A stretch of 64,000 nucleotides of DNA from assembly GCA_038503075.1 (NCBI GenBank), contig JBCAML010000023.1, positions 124,001 through 188,000 of the forward strand, read 5' to 3'. This document shows, piece after piece, positions 54,160 through 64,000 of this stretch (positions within the stretch are counted from its first letter, which is position 1; each line of letters starts with the position of its first letter). The position numbers were made by a program, and so were the translations under genes. Below the pieces are notes generated by a model that was not told the DNA's origin, did no database searches, and saw nothing but the letters and a program-made list of their open reading frames with translations. Source of the DNA: Gyromitra esculenta (lineage: Eukaryota; Ascomycota; Pezizomycetes; Pezizales; Discinaceae).

Positions 54160-54930
54160 GTAGCATTGCATTCCCTTATCTTTGTCAGTCTGTAACTACG
54201 CCAGTTTTGGTCCGATTCGAAATCCGTTTGAACCACAGCGAAGCCAGACACTTCCCCTACATACCCTCTGGGTCCCTTTCCGCCGGACGGTTTTGCTTGA
54301 CGGCCTAGGGGTTACTTTTGCTCTTCGGGACAGGTCTTTTCTGGTGCTGTCTCTCACGGTTGAGTCCCTCGTTAAGCCCTTCAGTATCCCTGAAGGTAAG
54401 CAGTGCTACTTAAGCGAGGTAAACAACACGTTCAAGGTAAGCGATGTTTCTACAAGTTCTACGAGAGGTCTATCTCAAGGCGAGATAAGTGTGGCGAGGT
54501 AGACAGCGACAGCGAGGGTTCTGAGGTAGAACCGAGATAGTATTCCAATGATTACAGCAGAAGGTAAACGAGAACGTTGCTTAAGGAAAGAAGAAAAGAG
54601 AGTACGAAAATGACTAAGATCCTTCACTTAAATACCCTGCTTTCTCGTAACACAAGCCAACAATCCAACGACAACCGAAACATAACCGAGCAACAAAGCC
54701 ATTATACCCAAAGGAAATTCTCCGTGAACACCAACCATTTCGTCCTAACCCATTACCCGGTTCCATCCGTGAAACTGTCCCTCCTTCTCCAAATACTATA
54801 CCTACTGGAAGGATTGGAGGCAGGGTAACAGGCACCAGTCCTGATCCGGAAGGTGGGAAAGTATTGTAACTCCAAAGATAGGGTAACTCCAGGGCCAGGA
54901 ACTCCTTCAAATGGTACAGGTATAACAGGC
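54160..54930 (+). repeat. Repeat C, related to 46020-46150, with nested solo LTR
   Basis: CCGCCGGACGGTTTTGCTTG and TGTCCCTCCTTCTCCAAATA match the block inside 45419-46670; the LTR 54352-54774 sits between them. Confidence 0.65.
54352..54774 (-). repeat. Solo LTR, subfamily A2, TSD CTGTC
   Basis: 423 bp, TCTCACGG...CCGTGAAA, flanked by CTGTC at 54347-54351 and 54775-54779. Nearly the same as 10054-10479. Confidence 0.94.
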
Positions 54931-54934
54931 AGCT

Positions 54935-55159
54935 ATTGGGCGTACGGGTGTCCTGGGCATGGGTGTACTGGGCGTGGGCGTATGGGCGTACGAGGAGGAT
55001 AGACGTATTGGGCGTATGAACATATTGGGCGTGCTATTTGGGAGGAGATTGAAGCAAAGGTATGGGTGTATGGGTGTATGAGAGTACTGGGCATATTGGG
55101 TGTGCTATTCAAGAGGAGGTTGAAGCAAAAATATGGGCGTATTGGCGTATGGGTGTACT
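54935..55159 (+). repeat. Minisatellite, TGGGCGTA-rich units
   Basis: Repeats of TGGGCGTATGGGTGTACTG type, with a longer period that includes GAGGAGGTTGAAGCAAA(AA)TATGGG. Units continue between the next two LTRs (55573-55629) and after the second. Confidence 0.75.
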
Positions 55160-55567
55160 TTTCATGGATTGGAACAAAGTATTGCGGTAGAAGCATGCTT
55201 GGCGGTTGCGACGGGTTGCGGGTATTAATATATTGTCTTTGTGTTTTGGGTTGTTGTCGGTTATTGGTCGTTGGTTGGAAAAGCGGGGTATTTAAGTGAT
55301 GGATTTCAGTCGTTCTTTGTCTTCTTCTTCTTCTTTCCTTAAGCAACGTTCTCGTTACCTTCTGCTGTATCTGTTAGAATATTACCTCGGTTCTACATCA
55401 GAACCTTCGCTGTCGCTGTCCACCTTTGTCTCTATCTCACCTTGAGATAGACCGCTTGTAGAACTTGTAGAAACATCGCACTCTTTGAACGTGTTGTTAC
55501 CCCGCTTAAGTAGTACTGCTCACCTTCGGGAATACCAAGGGTTTAAACAAGGGACTCAACCGTGAGA
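55160..55567 (+). repeat. Solo LTR, subfamily A2, TSD GTACT
   Basis: 408 bp, TTTCATGG...CCGTGAGA, flanked by GTACT at 55155-55159 and 55568-55572, inside the minisatellite. Confidence 0.93.
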
Positions 55568-55634
55568 GTACTGCACGTATGGATGTGTTATTCAGGAGGA
55601 TTTTGATGCAAAAATATGGGCATATGCACGTACC

Positions 55635-56062
55635 AGACATGGATGGACGCACCCTTAACGGATGTAATCGGATTAAAGGTCAAGGATTAGATAAGGGTTG
55701 CTATGGGTATTCGGTTGTAGTATAATGTCTTTGTTGTTCGGTTGTTGTTCGGTTAAGGGTTAGGGAAAAGAATGTGAAGTATTTAAGCGATGGATTTTGG
55801 CTGTTTGTTGTTTTCTCTTCTTTCTTTTTTTAAGCAACGTTCTCATTTTACTTCTACTGTATTGCTTTAATACTACCTCGATTCTACCTCAGGATCCACG
55901 CTGTTGCTGTCGTTATCACGCTGCACTTAACTCACCTTGAGTTAGACCCCTCGTAGAACTTGTAGAAACCTCGCACTCTTTGAACGTGTTAGAACTTCAC
56001 TTAAGTAGCACTGCTCACCTTCAGGGATACTGAAGGGCTTAACAAAGAACTGAACCGTGAGA
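55635..56062 (+). repeat. Solo LTR, subfamily A2, TSD GTACC/GTACT
   Basis: About 428 bp; the first bases are changed (AGACATGG), the end CCGTGAGA is intact. Flanks GTACC (55630-55634) and GTACT (56063-56067). Confidence 0.85.
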
Positions 56063-56067
56063 GTACT

Positions 56068-56357
56068 TGTTGCAGATGGAAGTACGGGAGCACCATATTA
56101 GCAATGTACTAGACATACTGGTGCAGCTAAATACATATAGACGCATATAGACACATATAAACACATATAAACGCACGAGCTTTTAGGGCAGCGTCCAGAC
56201 ACTTGCCCATGTGCACATACGCACATCTGTTTTTACTAATGGAGAGAAAGAATAGGGATTGCTAGTGAAACAGAAAAAATCCTCAAATCACTGGGGTCAG
56301 GGTTGGAGAGCTACTTTTTAGACGACTCTAGTTAAAGAAGATCACGATGGTCGGCAG
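56068..56357. repeat. Short tandem repeat and spacer
   Basis: CATATAGACGCATATAGACA-type units near 56132-56180, otherwise nothing recognised. Confidence 0.6.
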
Positions 56358-56819
56358 AGCCATGGATGGTCGTTGTGTTGTGATACGGGTACTTTATTGT
56401 TCTGTTCGGTTGTAGGAATGCTTGGCGTTGCGATTGTTCTTTATGTTTCTTTTGGTTTCCATTTGCAATGAGTCAGACATGTGTCATCGAAGGGTTGGAT
56501 TTTTGAGTATATAAGCGAGGGGAAAGCCCTTCAGTTGTACTTTTCCTTCTTCTTTCCTTAAGCAACGTCTTCTATTGTCACTCTACTTGTATCCTACAAT
56601 ACAAGCCAGGATTCTCTCAGATTCCTTCGTCGACCCCGTGATACTTCTCGTAACTATCACGCCACTACATCAACGTAGTCTCGCTGTCGGAACCTTAAGT
56701 TCCCCTTATTGTAGAGCCTGTGGAACCATCGTTCAAACTCTCGCTGTTAGTTTCCGTTCAAGTAGCACTGCTCGCCTTTGGGGATACCAAAGGGCTTGAC
56801 GAAAACTCACTCCTTGAGA
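56358..56819 (+). repeat. Solo LTR, subfamily A3, no clear TSD
   Basis: About 462 bp; start altered (AGCCATGG), end CCTTGAGA. Hairpin CCTTTGGGGATACCAAAGG. Flanks GGCAG and ATGGC do not match. Confidence 0.82.
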
Positions 56820-56832
56820 ATGGCTTGCTGTA

Positions 56833-56959
56833 CTCGTGAGCCAGTGTATGAACCTGAAAACATGGGGTGTGTGGCTTTGTATGCGACGGAGTGGTGCACG
56901 GATATTTCGACATACATATTCACCACCCATGTTTTCAAGTTCATACCCTAGTTCACAAG
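56833..56959. mobile_element. MITE, GAACCTGAAAACATGG palindrome family, TSD TA
   Basis: A 127-bp element, CTCGTGAGCC...GTTCACAAG, flanked by TA. The core ATGAACCTGAAAACATGGG is mirrored by CCCATGTTTTCAAGTTCAT. Related to 35765-35889. Confidence 0.75.
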
Positions 56960-57162
56960 TACCTATGGTTGGGGACACCTATATCCGGAGGGTCGCGACA
57001 TTCGTTGTTTTAGCTTAGTAATACATAAAACTTCCCGCTTCAGGTAATTTATTGCTTGGGAGCGGGCTCTGGAGTGCCAAGCGTCAGCTTGTAGGCGCCC
57101 AGATACCAATGTAAAATTAACGCCTAACTATATTGGGTAATAAATGAGATTACTAATGGTAC

Positions 57163-57552
57163 TCTCACGGTTCGATCCCTCGTTAAGCCCTTCAGTATCC
57201 CTGAAGGTGAGCAGTGCTACTTAAATGAGGTATCAACACGTTCGAAGAGTGCAATGTTTTCTACAGGTTCTACAGTGTGGTCTATCTCAAGGCGAGATAA
57301 GTGTAGCGGGGGGACAGCGACGGCGAGAGATAGTATTTGAATGAGTACCGCAGAAGTAAACGAGAACGTTGCTTAAAGAAAGAAGAAGAAGAAGAACAAG
57401 AACAACCGAAATCTAACACTTAAATACCCCACTTTCTCTGACAAGATCCTATAACTGAAAATAACCGAACAACAAAGAGATTGTACAACCATCCGGACAA
57501 CAATACAACCAACAACCAAACCCTAACTTGTTGCTTAAGTTAATCCATGAAA
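57163..57552 (-). repeat. Solo LTR, subfamily A2, TSD GGTAC
   Basis: 390 bp, TCTCACGG...CCATGAAA, flanked by GGTAC at 57158-57162 and 57553-57557. Confidence 0.93.
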
Positions 57553-57557
57553 GGTAC

Positions 57558-58493
57558 CCACTATAGGTAATTACCAGAATAGGTAACTTTCGAGCGACAT
57601 TTGTTGGGTTCCCCACCAAAAATCCATGCTATCAAACCGCTATAGCTCTACCACTATAACAGATAAAATAAATCGGGCTTTATTAAGTTGTAGAGCAGAA
57701 GCAATAGAGTCATTCTATAGAGAGAAAATATTTTTCATCTTGTGTTTTGGTGGAGCTATAAGCGCTCAAGTTTGCGGCTTAAAAGTGCACCGGTTATAGG
57801 TGTCCCCAACCATAGTCCCCAGCGCTCCATGAGCGTATATGGGAGGTTCAGCGAGCTCCACAGACCCCCTGTAGTCTAAGCGACCTGTCTTAGACAGTGG
57901 AGGCGACGCCATATGCGCCAGGACCAGGGGTGGAGCGGGTGGCTTGCTCAGGACCCCTGGCTGTCGTTCTCGGATCTGAGAATTTTTTGCTGATGATCCC
58001 AAGGGTTTGATGAATCTGCAGCTTGCCTTTTACTCTCTTAAAAAGCTTTTGTGCCTTGTCAAGGCGCACTAAAAGGTCTTGAGAGATCTCGATCCATGGC
58101 TTCTGGGTGAATATACGCAGTGTAAAGATGGCTGCTCGAATACTCAAGGATAACTCGGTGGATCCGCGTGTATTTGCCATTATTGCTTCCTCGATCGGCT
58201 CCTTCCTTGCTTGCTTGCTAGCTTGCGTATTATTTAGCTCGCTCGTTGCTCTATTCGTTGCTTTACTTGAAAGTTCGTTCTCACAATCCCCCGTTGCCAT
58301 GCCCTACCTGCGCGCACGTGACTGAATGACTTCTCGGCGGCGCCAGTACTGTCGGTGGGGTGATCTGCACTCCTGCTCTGCAGCAGCACCCGGGGGTTGG
58401 ACTTATCGGCCCATCTGACGTGTTCCAGGCATCGCCAGCAAAATCTCTGCAGTTCTAAACCAGTCCAAGACGCTAGTGTCTTCTGCTCTATCA
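57558..58493. other. No confident gene
   Basis: Minus-strand open frames at 58300-57890 and 58503-58234 lack domains and overlap. CTTGCTTGCTTGCTAGCTTG near 58208 is a short tandem repeat. A pogo-type transposon end (CAGTCACTCAAAGTCC) starts at 58496 after TA. Confidence 0.4.
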
Positions 58494-58616
58494 GTACAGT
58501 CACTCAAAGTCCCTGAACCAGCCTACGGACTCCATCACAACGAACGAGCGAACGGCGAAGTGGATATGCGTCACGTCAAAAAAAAAAAAAGTCATGTGTA
58601 TAGTCTCGCTGGACTA

Positions 58617-58908
58617 CAGTCACTCACGGGGTGACGGCGAATCCTGTCTGATGGCGAACAAGGGTTGCTCGGGCCAAGCACTAAACCAGCAATGGTAATT
58701 CCCCAAGAAAACACGAAAAGCACCCAACAGCAAATTCAAGAATAAAATAGTCCTTAAATAGCACCTATGATCAATAGATTGAAGAGACTAATTAGGAATC
58801 TAAAATTTCTAATGTTTTGTGAAAAAGTTGTGAATCCTATGGTTTGGAGATGTAACCGGACCCCTGTTCGCCATCAGACAGGATTCGCCGTCACCCCGTG
58901 AGTGACTG
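58617..58908. mobile_element. MITE with 44-bp perfect CAGTCACTCACGG ends, TSD TA
   Basis: A 292-bp element whose first 44 bases (CAGTCACTCACGGGGTGACG to TGATGGCGAACA) are perfectly inverted at its right end, flanked by TA (58615-58616, 58909-58910). The end type recalls fungal pogo/Fot1-like Tc1/mariner elements. The perfect ends suggest recent activity. Confidence 0.88.
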
Positions 58909-58974
58909 TAGTCATGCATGCAGCCTATTGGTAATACCGATGATGCCAGCTGCACTGAGTTAACAACCCCCATT

Positions 58975-60083
58975 AGCGAAAAAAAAATGCGCCCCGACAC
59001 AAACTGACCCTAGGAATGCTATCTTCCGCCCAATGAGTTTTAGGTCGCTCACGGCGCCCCCGACCGCCAGGAGGCCGTGCTTTTGACTCCCCCATGCTGC
59101 GCGCCCAGCACCCTTTTTCTCCACAGCGCCCTCCCAGAGCCATGTGCAACCCTAGCCCTGAGCACTCGGAAAGAAAATTCAAAAAAAATTTATATTGCGA
59201 AAAATGCGAAGTCGAAACCCTGACCCTAGGGACTTAGAGAATTATCGCAAAGCTCGAACACTGGCCCACAGTTACCCTGCCTACGCAGGGGTGACCCGAC
59301 CTCGCTAGGCGAAGTTGCTCCGACGACGCCGCAATCTCCCCTATTCCGCTCCACCCGTCCCCCTTTCCCCATATCAACACCATTCCCCTCCCATTCTCTC
59401 CATTCTCCACCTCTTCCTCTCCACAGACGAATACTGCTAACATCGCGCGTATTCTAATACCCAAAGTCTTTGGGCTTCCGACCCCCCCCCCATTAGGATC
59501 CGCCAGTTTCGACGCCTGCTTCCTGCCTGCTTCCTGCCTGCTTCCTGCCTGCTTCCTGCCTGCTTCCTGCCTGCTTCCTGCCTGCTTCGGGGCCCGATTC
59601 GGAATCTGTTTCCTGCCTGCTTGCCTGCCAGTCCCCCCTACCAGCTCTCCCGCCAATCCCCCGCCAGCTCGCCAGCCAGCTTCGGCGCCTACTTCCCGCT
59701 CGCTTTCCTGCTTTGTTTCCTGCCTTCTTCGGCGCCCGCTTCCCTGCTCGCTTCGACGCCAGTTTCCTGCCCGCTTCCGCCCCAGTTTCCCTCCTACTCC
59801 CTATAGCCGTAGATATATGTATATAAAACGAGAGTTATATAGATCAATAGACTAAACCAGTGCGAGCCAAAAAGTGTGGGAGCGAGCTCCAGGCCAGGAA
59901 CCAAGCGCCGTCCGGATCTCAATAGCCTGCACACAACCTCCAGGCAGAGCGCCCTCCCCAAAACCTCGCCCAGGGGAGCCGACCTGCGCCCAGACAAGAG
60001 GGCACGAAAAGTACCCGAGGGAGGGCTTTATTCCGCCTCGTGTACCCTGGGCGTACGGGGCGCCATTCTTTTTTTTTTTTGCT
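58975..60083. mobile_element. Possible element with AGC(A)nTGGCGCCCC ends
   Basis: Left end AGCGAAAAAAAAATGCGCCCC and right end GGGGCGCCATTC followed by a T run and GCT are inverted over about 20 bp. Internal AACCCTGACCCTAGGGACTT (59214) recurs at 63008. No transposase. Boundaries are tentative. Confidence 0.4.
59516..59590. repeat. 11-bp minisatellite (CTGCTTCCTGC)n
   Basis: About 6-7 head-to-tail copies; looser CGCTTCCTGC-like units continue to about 59790. Confidence 0.88.
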
Positions 60084-61166
60084 GATCCCGCTGCCTGCAG
60101 CTCTCTTAAGCTTGCAGATGCAGCTCAACCTTTACTGCATGCATAGACTTGTCAGCCTTGCACAGTAAAGCTGGGTTGCACTCTATGTGTGTGAGCTCGG
60201 CTCCATCTGCCTCTGTAGCAACTCCCACTGACGCATATCCGGTTATCTCACATCATCATAGACTCTATTATACTACACTCACGGTAATACGTTCAGAGAC
60301 CTGTTACATATCAATAGACCTGTACCTACCGCATTAACTAGCGAGAACGAGAATGGAGTTAGAACGTTCAAACAAAGTGTGGCTGGAAAATCTTACTTAG
60401 AAGGGTTTGACAGCAATGTTTTCGCCACTCGCTACACCAAGAAAAGGAGTTTTCTTGCCCCCTCTTTGCTCATTCAAAGGTAAAAACTGCCAGTACAAGT
60501 TAGGTGCTTTGCCACTTCTTATTTCAACCTCTTGGCTCCATTCTCGTTCTCGCCAGTTAATGCAGTACTCGATAGTCCTTGCCAAGCCCAGACCCCTGTC
60601 TGCCATCCGACCGTACTAGCGAATTCAAAAAGTATCGAGCGGACAGGAAACCCTAACCCACACCTAGGAGACTCTGAACCCAAGTCTGTTTCGCTGAAAA
60701 ACAATCAAAGAATATATTTAAATAAGAATAAAGATACAATATGAGTTAAAAATGAGAATTATCGCTAATATTAACTGTAATATAGCGTTCGATTTTGGTA
60801 AATTACATTTATGCTGATGCAGATTGCGGCTCAGGTCATGGTTCAGGTGGGCTAGGTTTCCGGCTTGCTCAATACTTTTTAAGCTCGCGAGTATCCTCCG
60901 TGCCCCGTGACCCCCTATAGCGAACCAGATGATTCGCTAAAGGTTCGACTTTTTTTTGCAGGTGTCCGAATTTGAGCATCTTGAAATGAAGTGCATGGTT
61001 GTGGGGTTTCAATGTCGCTGTGGCTGGAATCAGGCCTAGGGGTTCAGACTTTACTCGTGTGTCTTTACCAAGAATTTTCACGTGACTTGGTTAGACCAAT
61101 CAAACATTGTTATCAGTATATGAATTTTTTGATTGGCGGGGCTAGGGCACGTGAAAATTCTTTATA
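60084..61166. other. Spacer, no supported gene
   Basis: Short open frames only, none with domain signal. Confidence 0.4.
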
Positions 61167-61538
61167 CTCATGTCACCGGATTGCTATTGCGTTCCCTCTT
61201 ATCCCTTACGCTGGTAAAGTTGCCAACTAGTTTGGTGGCTGAGGGCAAGGTCTCATTTCAGCCCTATATCCGGATAGGAAACTCCTCAATACAGCAAGAT
61301 CGTCCGTTTATCTACCTGATCGAAGTTGACATATTTGGCAGCCTCTAAGTACCGGCGTAAGGGATAGAAGTAGATCTGCCCACCAAAATCACCCGGCAAG
61401 ACAAGCAGCTATGGTAGGTTAGTTTCTGGAGGGAGTATCTGACCAAGAACTTGGTTGTCGCGCTAGAAAGTTTCCTATTTGCGTAAAGATACAGACCTAT
61501 TTCCTGGACAGGGAAAGCAATAGCAATCCGGCGGCGAG
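61167..61538. mobile_element. MITE, CTCATGTC family, long copy, TSD TA
   Basis: 372 bp with inverted ends CTCATGTCACCGGATTGCTA and AGCAATCCGGCGGCGAG, flanked by TA. Shares its central AGAAGTAGATCTGCCCACC with 40697-40866 and carries about 200 bp more. Confidence 0.78.
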
Positions 61539-61639
61539 TAAAGACGCACAAGTAGATCACGCGACACTCATCCCTAAAGTGAGACAGCTAGCAGTGGATT
61601 CCGCCTCGTTGTTCGCTATGCGATAACCCTCCTTATACT

Positions 61640-61808
61640 TTGTATAAATGGTCTCTCTTCTCCCTAAAAAACCATCAGTTATTCTACTTCCTATAGAAAC
61701 CACAAACATCCGAATCCTCCCCTAACCCTGCCCTTCATCACTAAAGTCACCGCAACAATGAGTAATCAAGCCTCGCCACTACCAAGCAGCCCCAGAAACC
61801 ATGCGAAG
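61640..61808 (+). promoter_or_regulatory. Gene-start-like region (TATA, CT-rich leader, ATG)
   Basis: TTGTATAAATGG (61640), a pyrimidine-rich leader (TCTCTCTTCTCCC) and ACCGCAACA before ATG at 61759 look like a real fungal promoter. The frame MSNQASPLPSSPRNHAK stops after 17 codons at 61810-61812; the final AAGTAAAAG could also be a donor, but no following exon was found. Probably a truncated gene. Confidence 0.3.
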
Positions 61809-61812
61809 TAAA

Positions 61813-64000
61813 AGCCCTTGAACCCTCAGCTTTTGCCATCACTAAGTCTTGTAATAATGTAGGCTACTCGAGAAGGGTCAAGGGAGTGGGCAAGTTTTAC
61901 AGTGGGCCAATATGAGACGGCCGGTATTCACACACCAACAAACTTAACGTAAGCCACAATTAACCCAGCTGTTGACTGTCTCTCTGTAACAAGCTAATTT
62001 CATAAAGCCGCCATCAGAATTTTAGCCACGGTGCTGATTCCAATGCCAAATGTCACTTCCAAATAAGCCAGCTTAACCACAACTAAACCGAGTTTGCCCA
62101 GGCTTACCTCTTTATATCCTCTTTTGTATTCCGTTCTTCACACGTCATTATGCCAAATATGTTTTATTGTGCGAGGTGACAAACTATAACTTTTACCTTC
62201 GCTTCAAGAATTAGTGAATTATTCACCACTACTAAAATTGGCTTGGGCTTGTTCACCACCCAAATACCATAGGCGTGATGTTCTCTACTCTAAATACCTT
62301 CACCCCACCCTCCTTTAATTACTGTGCTCATAATCGTAACATCCTGGACACAAACACTCAAGAACCTACATCATCTGGAACGCTTTGCAGACCATTCTTC
62401 ATCCATAATACCTGTAAACTACCGTTACTACCTCCAAGAATATCCATTTAGGTTACCAGCAAGAAATAAAGGGATTAGCCCTTTATGGGTTTTCATCTCA
62501 CGGTATGTTAGGACATTGAGGTGGAGGCTTATACCTAGGGATTGAAAGTTGAAACCACAATGATTCCGAGAACTCGGGACTATTTTCCGTAATGTAATCG
62601 AACATATCCGAGCCCTTCGCATTTCAAGTATGAATTGGGTACCCAACTGTGATACCGCAACAAAGCGGAGAAATCACAGTAGAAAATCATTACTCACAAA
62701 TACTTTAGAGTCTCTTAATATTTAAAATGAAGCATGTTATTAAAATACTAAAACCAGGTTTTATTACCTGTATCAGATCTAGTTATGATATATCTCTAGT
62801 TTTAGCACTATTTCTTTTGTTTAAATGTCTCCAGTTATCTAAATTCCACCCATTGCAGTTTGACGCCCGCCTTCTCGGGACGGCTTCAGGTGCGCCCGGA
62901 GTCTTTGCTTTGCTTCAAAGCTCTCTCCCCCCATGGCCAGGCACTTGCGCAGCCCGGGCCCTAGAGAACTAGCAAAAAAGAATTGCCATCACGAAAAGTC
63001 AAGTTGAAACCCTGACCCTAGGGATTTAGAACCCTGTAGCGGGTTTGTTTAATGAGGCAACAACGGCAATGCCACACTCCAGCAATATGCTGTTTCTCCG
63101 TGTTCGCAAAGGGATTTGGGACAGAGCTTCAGGACGGCGATATTTCTTATGTAGTTCGACACACTTGTTTACCTTAATATTTCAACTTCATTGTCAGCAT
63201 GGTGAGGTTGGTTGATTCAACAGGGGTTATTTTGTGTGTACTAAGTAGGCTTCTTTGTAAGAATATCTACTCTATATAAATGCAGGATTGCTTCAATTTC
63301 ACATCTGTTAGAATAAGTGTGCTTTCACAGTTATCGTGTTTATTTTGTTTCATAATTTTCTTTCTACAGAAACTGTAGCCTCGCCTGAGAGGAACTTGCT
63401 TGACAGTGAGTAAAATATCCCTAGCCGTTCAAACCCAGAATTATATTTTGTGTCATTCATAAACTATACTGTAAACCACATTAACACTCGCTCTATGGCC
63501 ATAGTTTCGCAAACAATGGAAAATAAATTGTTCTCCCTATCTCTTCTCCCTCCTCTCCAGATAGCTCAAGATATCTGCTCGTTTTCATGCTACTCAATGA
63601 AAAATATCGACAGCGCAGTATTGGTGTTCACATAAAAAGAATCCGTTAAGCATTGAAACTCAGTACCCAGTATATCTAGGTGTTGGCTCATCGAAATTTA
63701 TTGTCTTACATAACTAATATGATAACTTGAGAGATTTTACAGTCATCAGCTATAAGGAAATCAAACACATATTCTAAATCCTAAAGCCGTGATTAACACT
63801 CAACATACAAACAGTTCCGCAGGCCTTATAGGTGACCTTATTTCCACAAGAGAACTCGTAGAGCCCCCGGAGCTCTCAACAACCAGCTCAACAGCCATTC
63901 CCAGCTCCCGTGCCGCTAATTCCGAACCCAGTTGGCGAGTCATATTTTGAATGTAAGGCAAATAATAGGATAGAAAGATATCTATAAACGTAGGAAACAC
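61813..64000. other. No confident gene
   Basis: AT-rich with short frames only. 63000-63050 holds GTTGAAACCCTGACCCTAGG and TTGTTTAATGAGGC, shared with 59210 and 35389. An open minus frame at 63800-64000 runs off the edge without recognisable motifs. Confidence 0.4.

Noticed and set aside
57890..58503. Overlapping minus-strand frames of 136 and 89 codons
   Set aside because: No start context, no domain and repetitive sequence; not supported as genes.
59234..59656. 140-codon frame with Gln/Ala/Gly-rich repeats
   Set aside because: It is the translation of the 11-bp minisatellite.

Overview
The window looks like repeat-dominated nuclear DNA of a filamentous ascomycete. The evidence is very short spliceosomal introns (46-63 nt, GTAAGT-type donors, CTAAY-like branch points, YAG acceptors), fungal families (HNH_2-type nuclease, PLAC8, HeLo-like, PAK-like pseudokinase) and chromodomain Ty3/gypsy retrotransposons of Tf1/sushi type. 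A truffle- or morel-like Pezizomycete is my guess from the gene families and transposon load; it is inference.

Layout. 1-4207: 5' part of a Ty3/gypsy element on the minus strand (LTR, gag, open pol) running off the left edge. 4210-12860: degenerate host-gene remnants (HNH nuclease, unknowns, PAK-like pseudokinase) peppered with solo LTRs. 13-27 kb: gene-poor, made of TA-flanked MITEs, three foldback-like elements, several small solo LTRs, two inserts with A-rich tails and long target duplications, a HeLo-like gene fragment and a tnp2-like transposase relic. 27.5-33.7 kb: a complete Ty3/gypsy element nested in an older solo LTR. 34-42.3 kb: the least repetitive stretch, with several unlisted multi-exon genes or pseudogenes, including a PLAC8 gene broken by one stop codon. 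42.8-57.6 kb: dense nested repeats: a large inverted repeat with unequal tandem-repeat arms (about 47.6-52.4 kb), two copies of a 736-bp LTR-like family, and about a dozen solo LTRs. 57.6-64 kb: MITEs, a minisatellite and mostly non-coding DNA.

The unifying system is one LTR superfamily with 22 LTR copies in 64 kb (1 full element, 1 partial element, the rest solo or truncated). Its termini are not TG...CA but TTTCAYGG...CCRTGAGA-like, and 5-bp target duplications at most copies fix these ends. The two gag-pol elements share a canonical minus-1 frameshift site (TTTAAAC directly before the gag stop) with a downstream stem whose two arms differ between elements in a compensatory way. The sequence just inside the LTR is complementary to the presumed 5' end of the transcript, as in self-primed Tf1/sushi elements. 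A U5 hairpin with a constant GGGATAC-type loop covaries across LTR copies.

Host genes here are mostly broken. Two reading frames are interrupted by solo LTRs and rejoin exactly when the LTR and one target copy are ignored. Several other frames carry single stops of a kind that C-to-T change produces.
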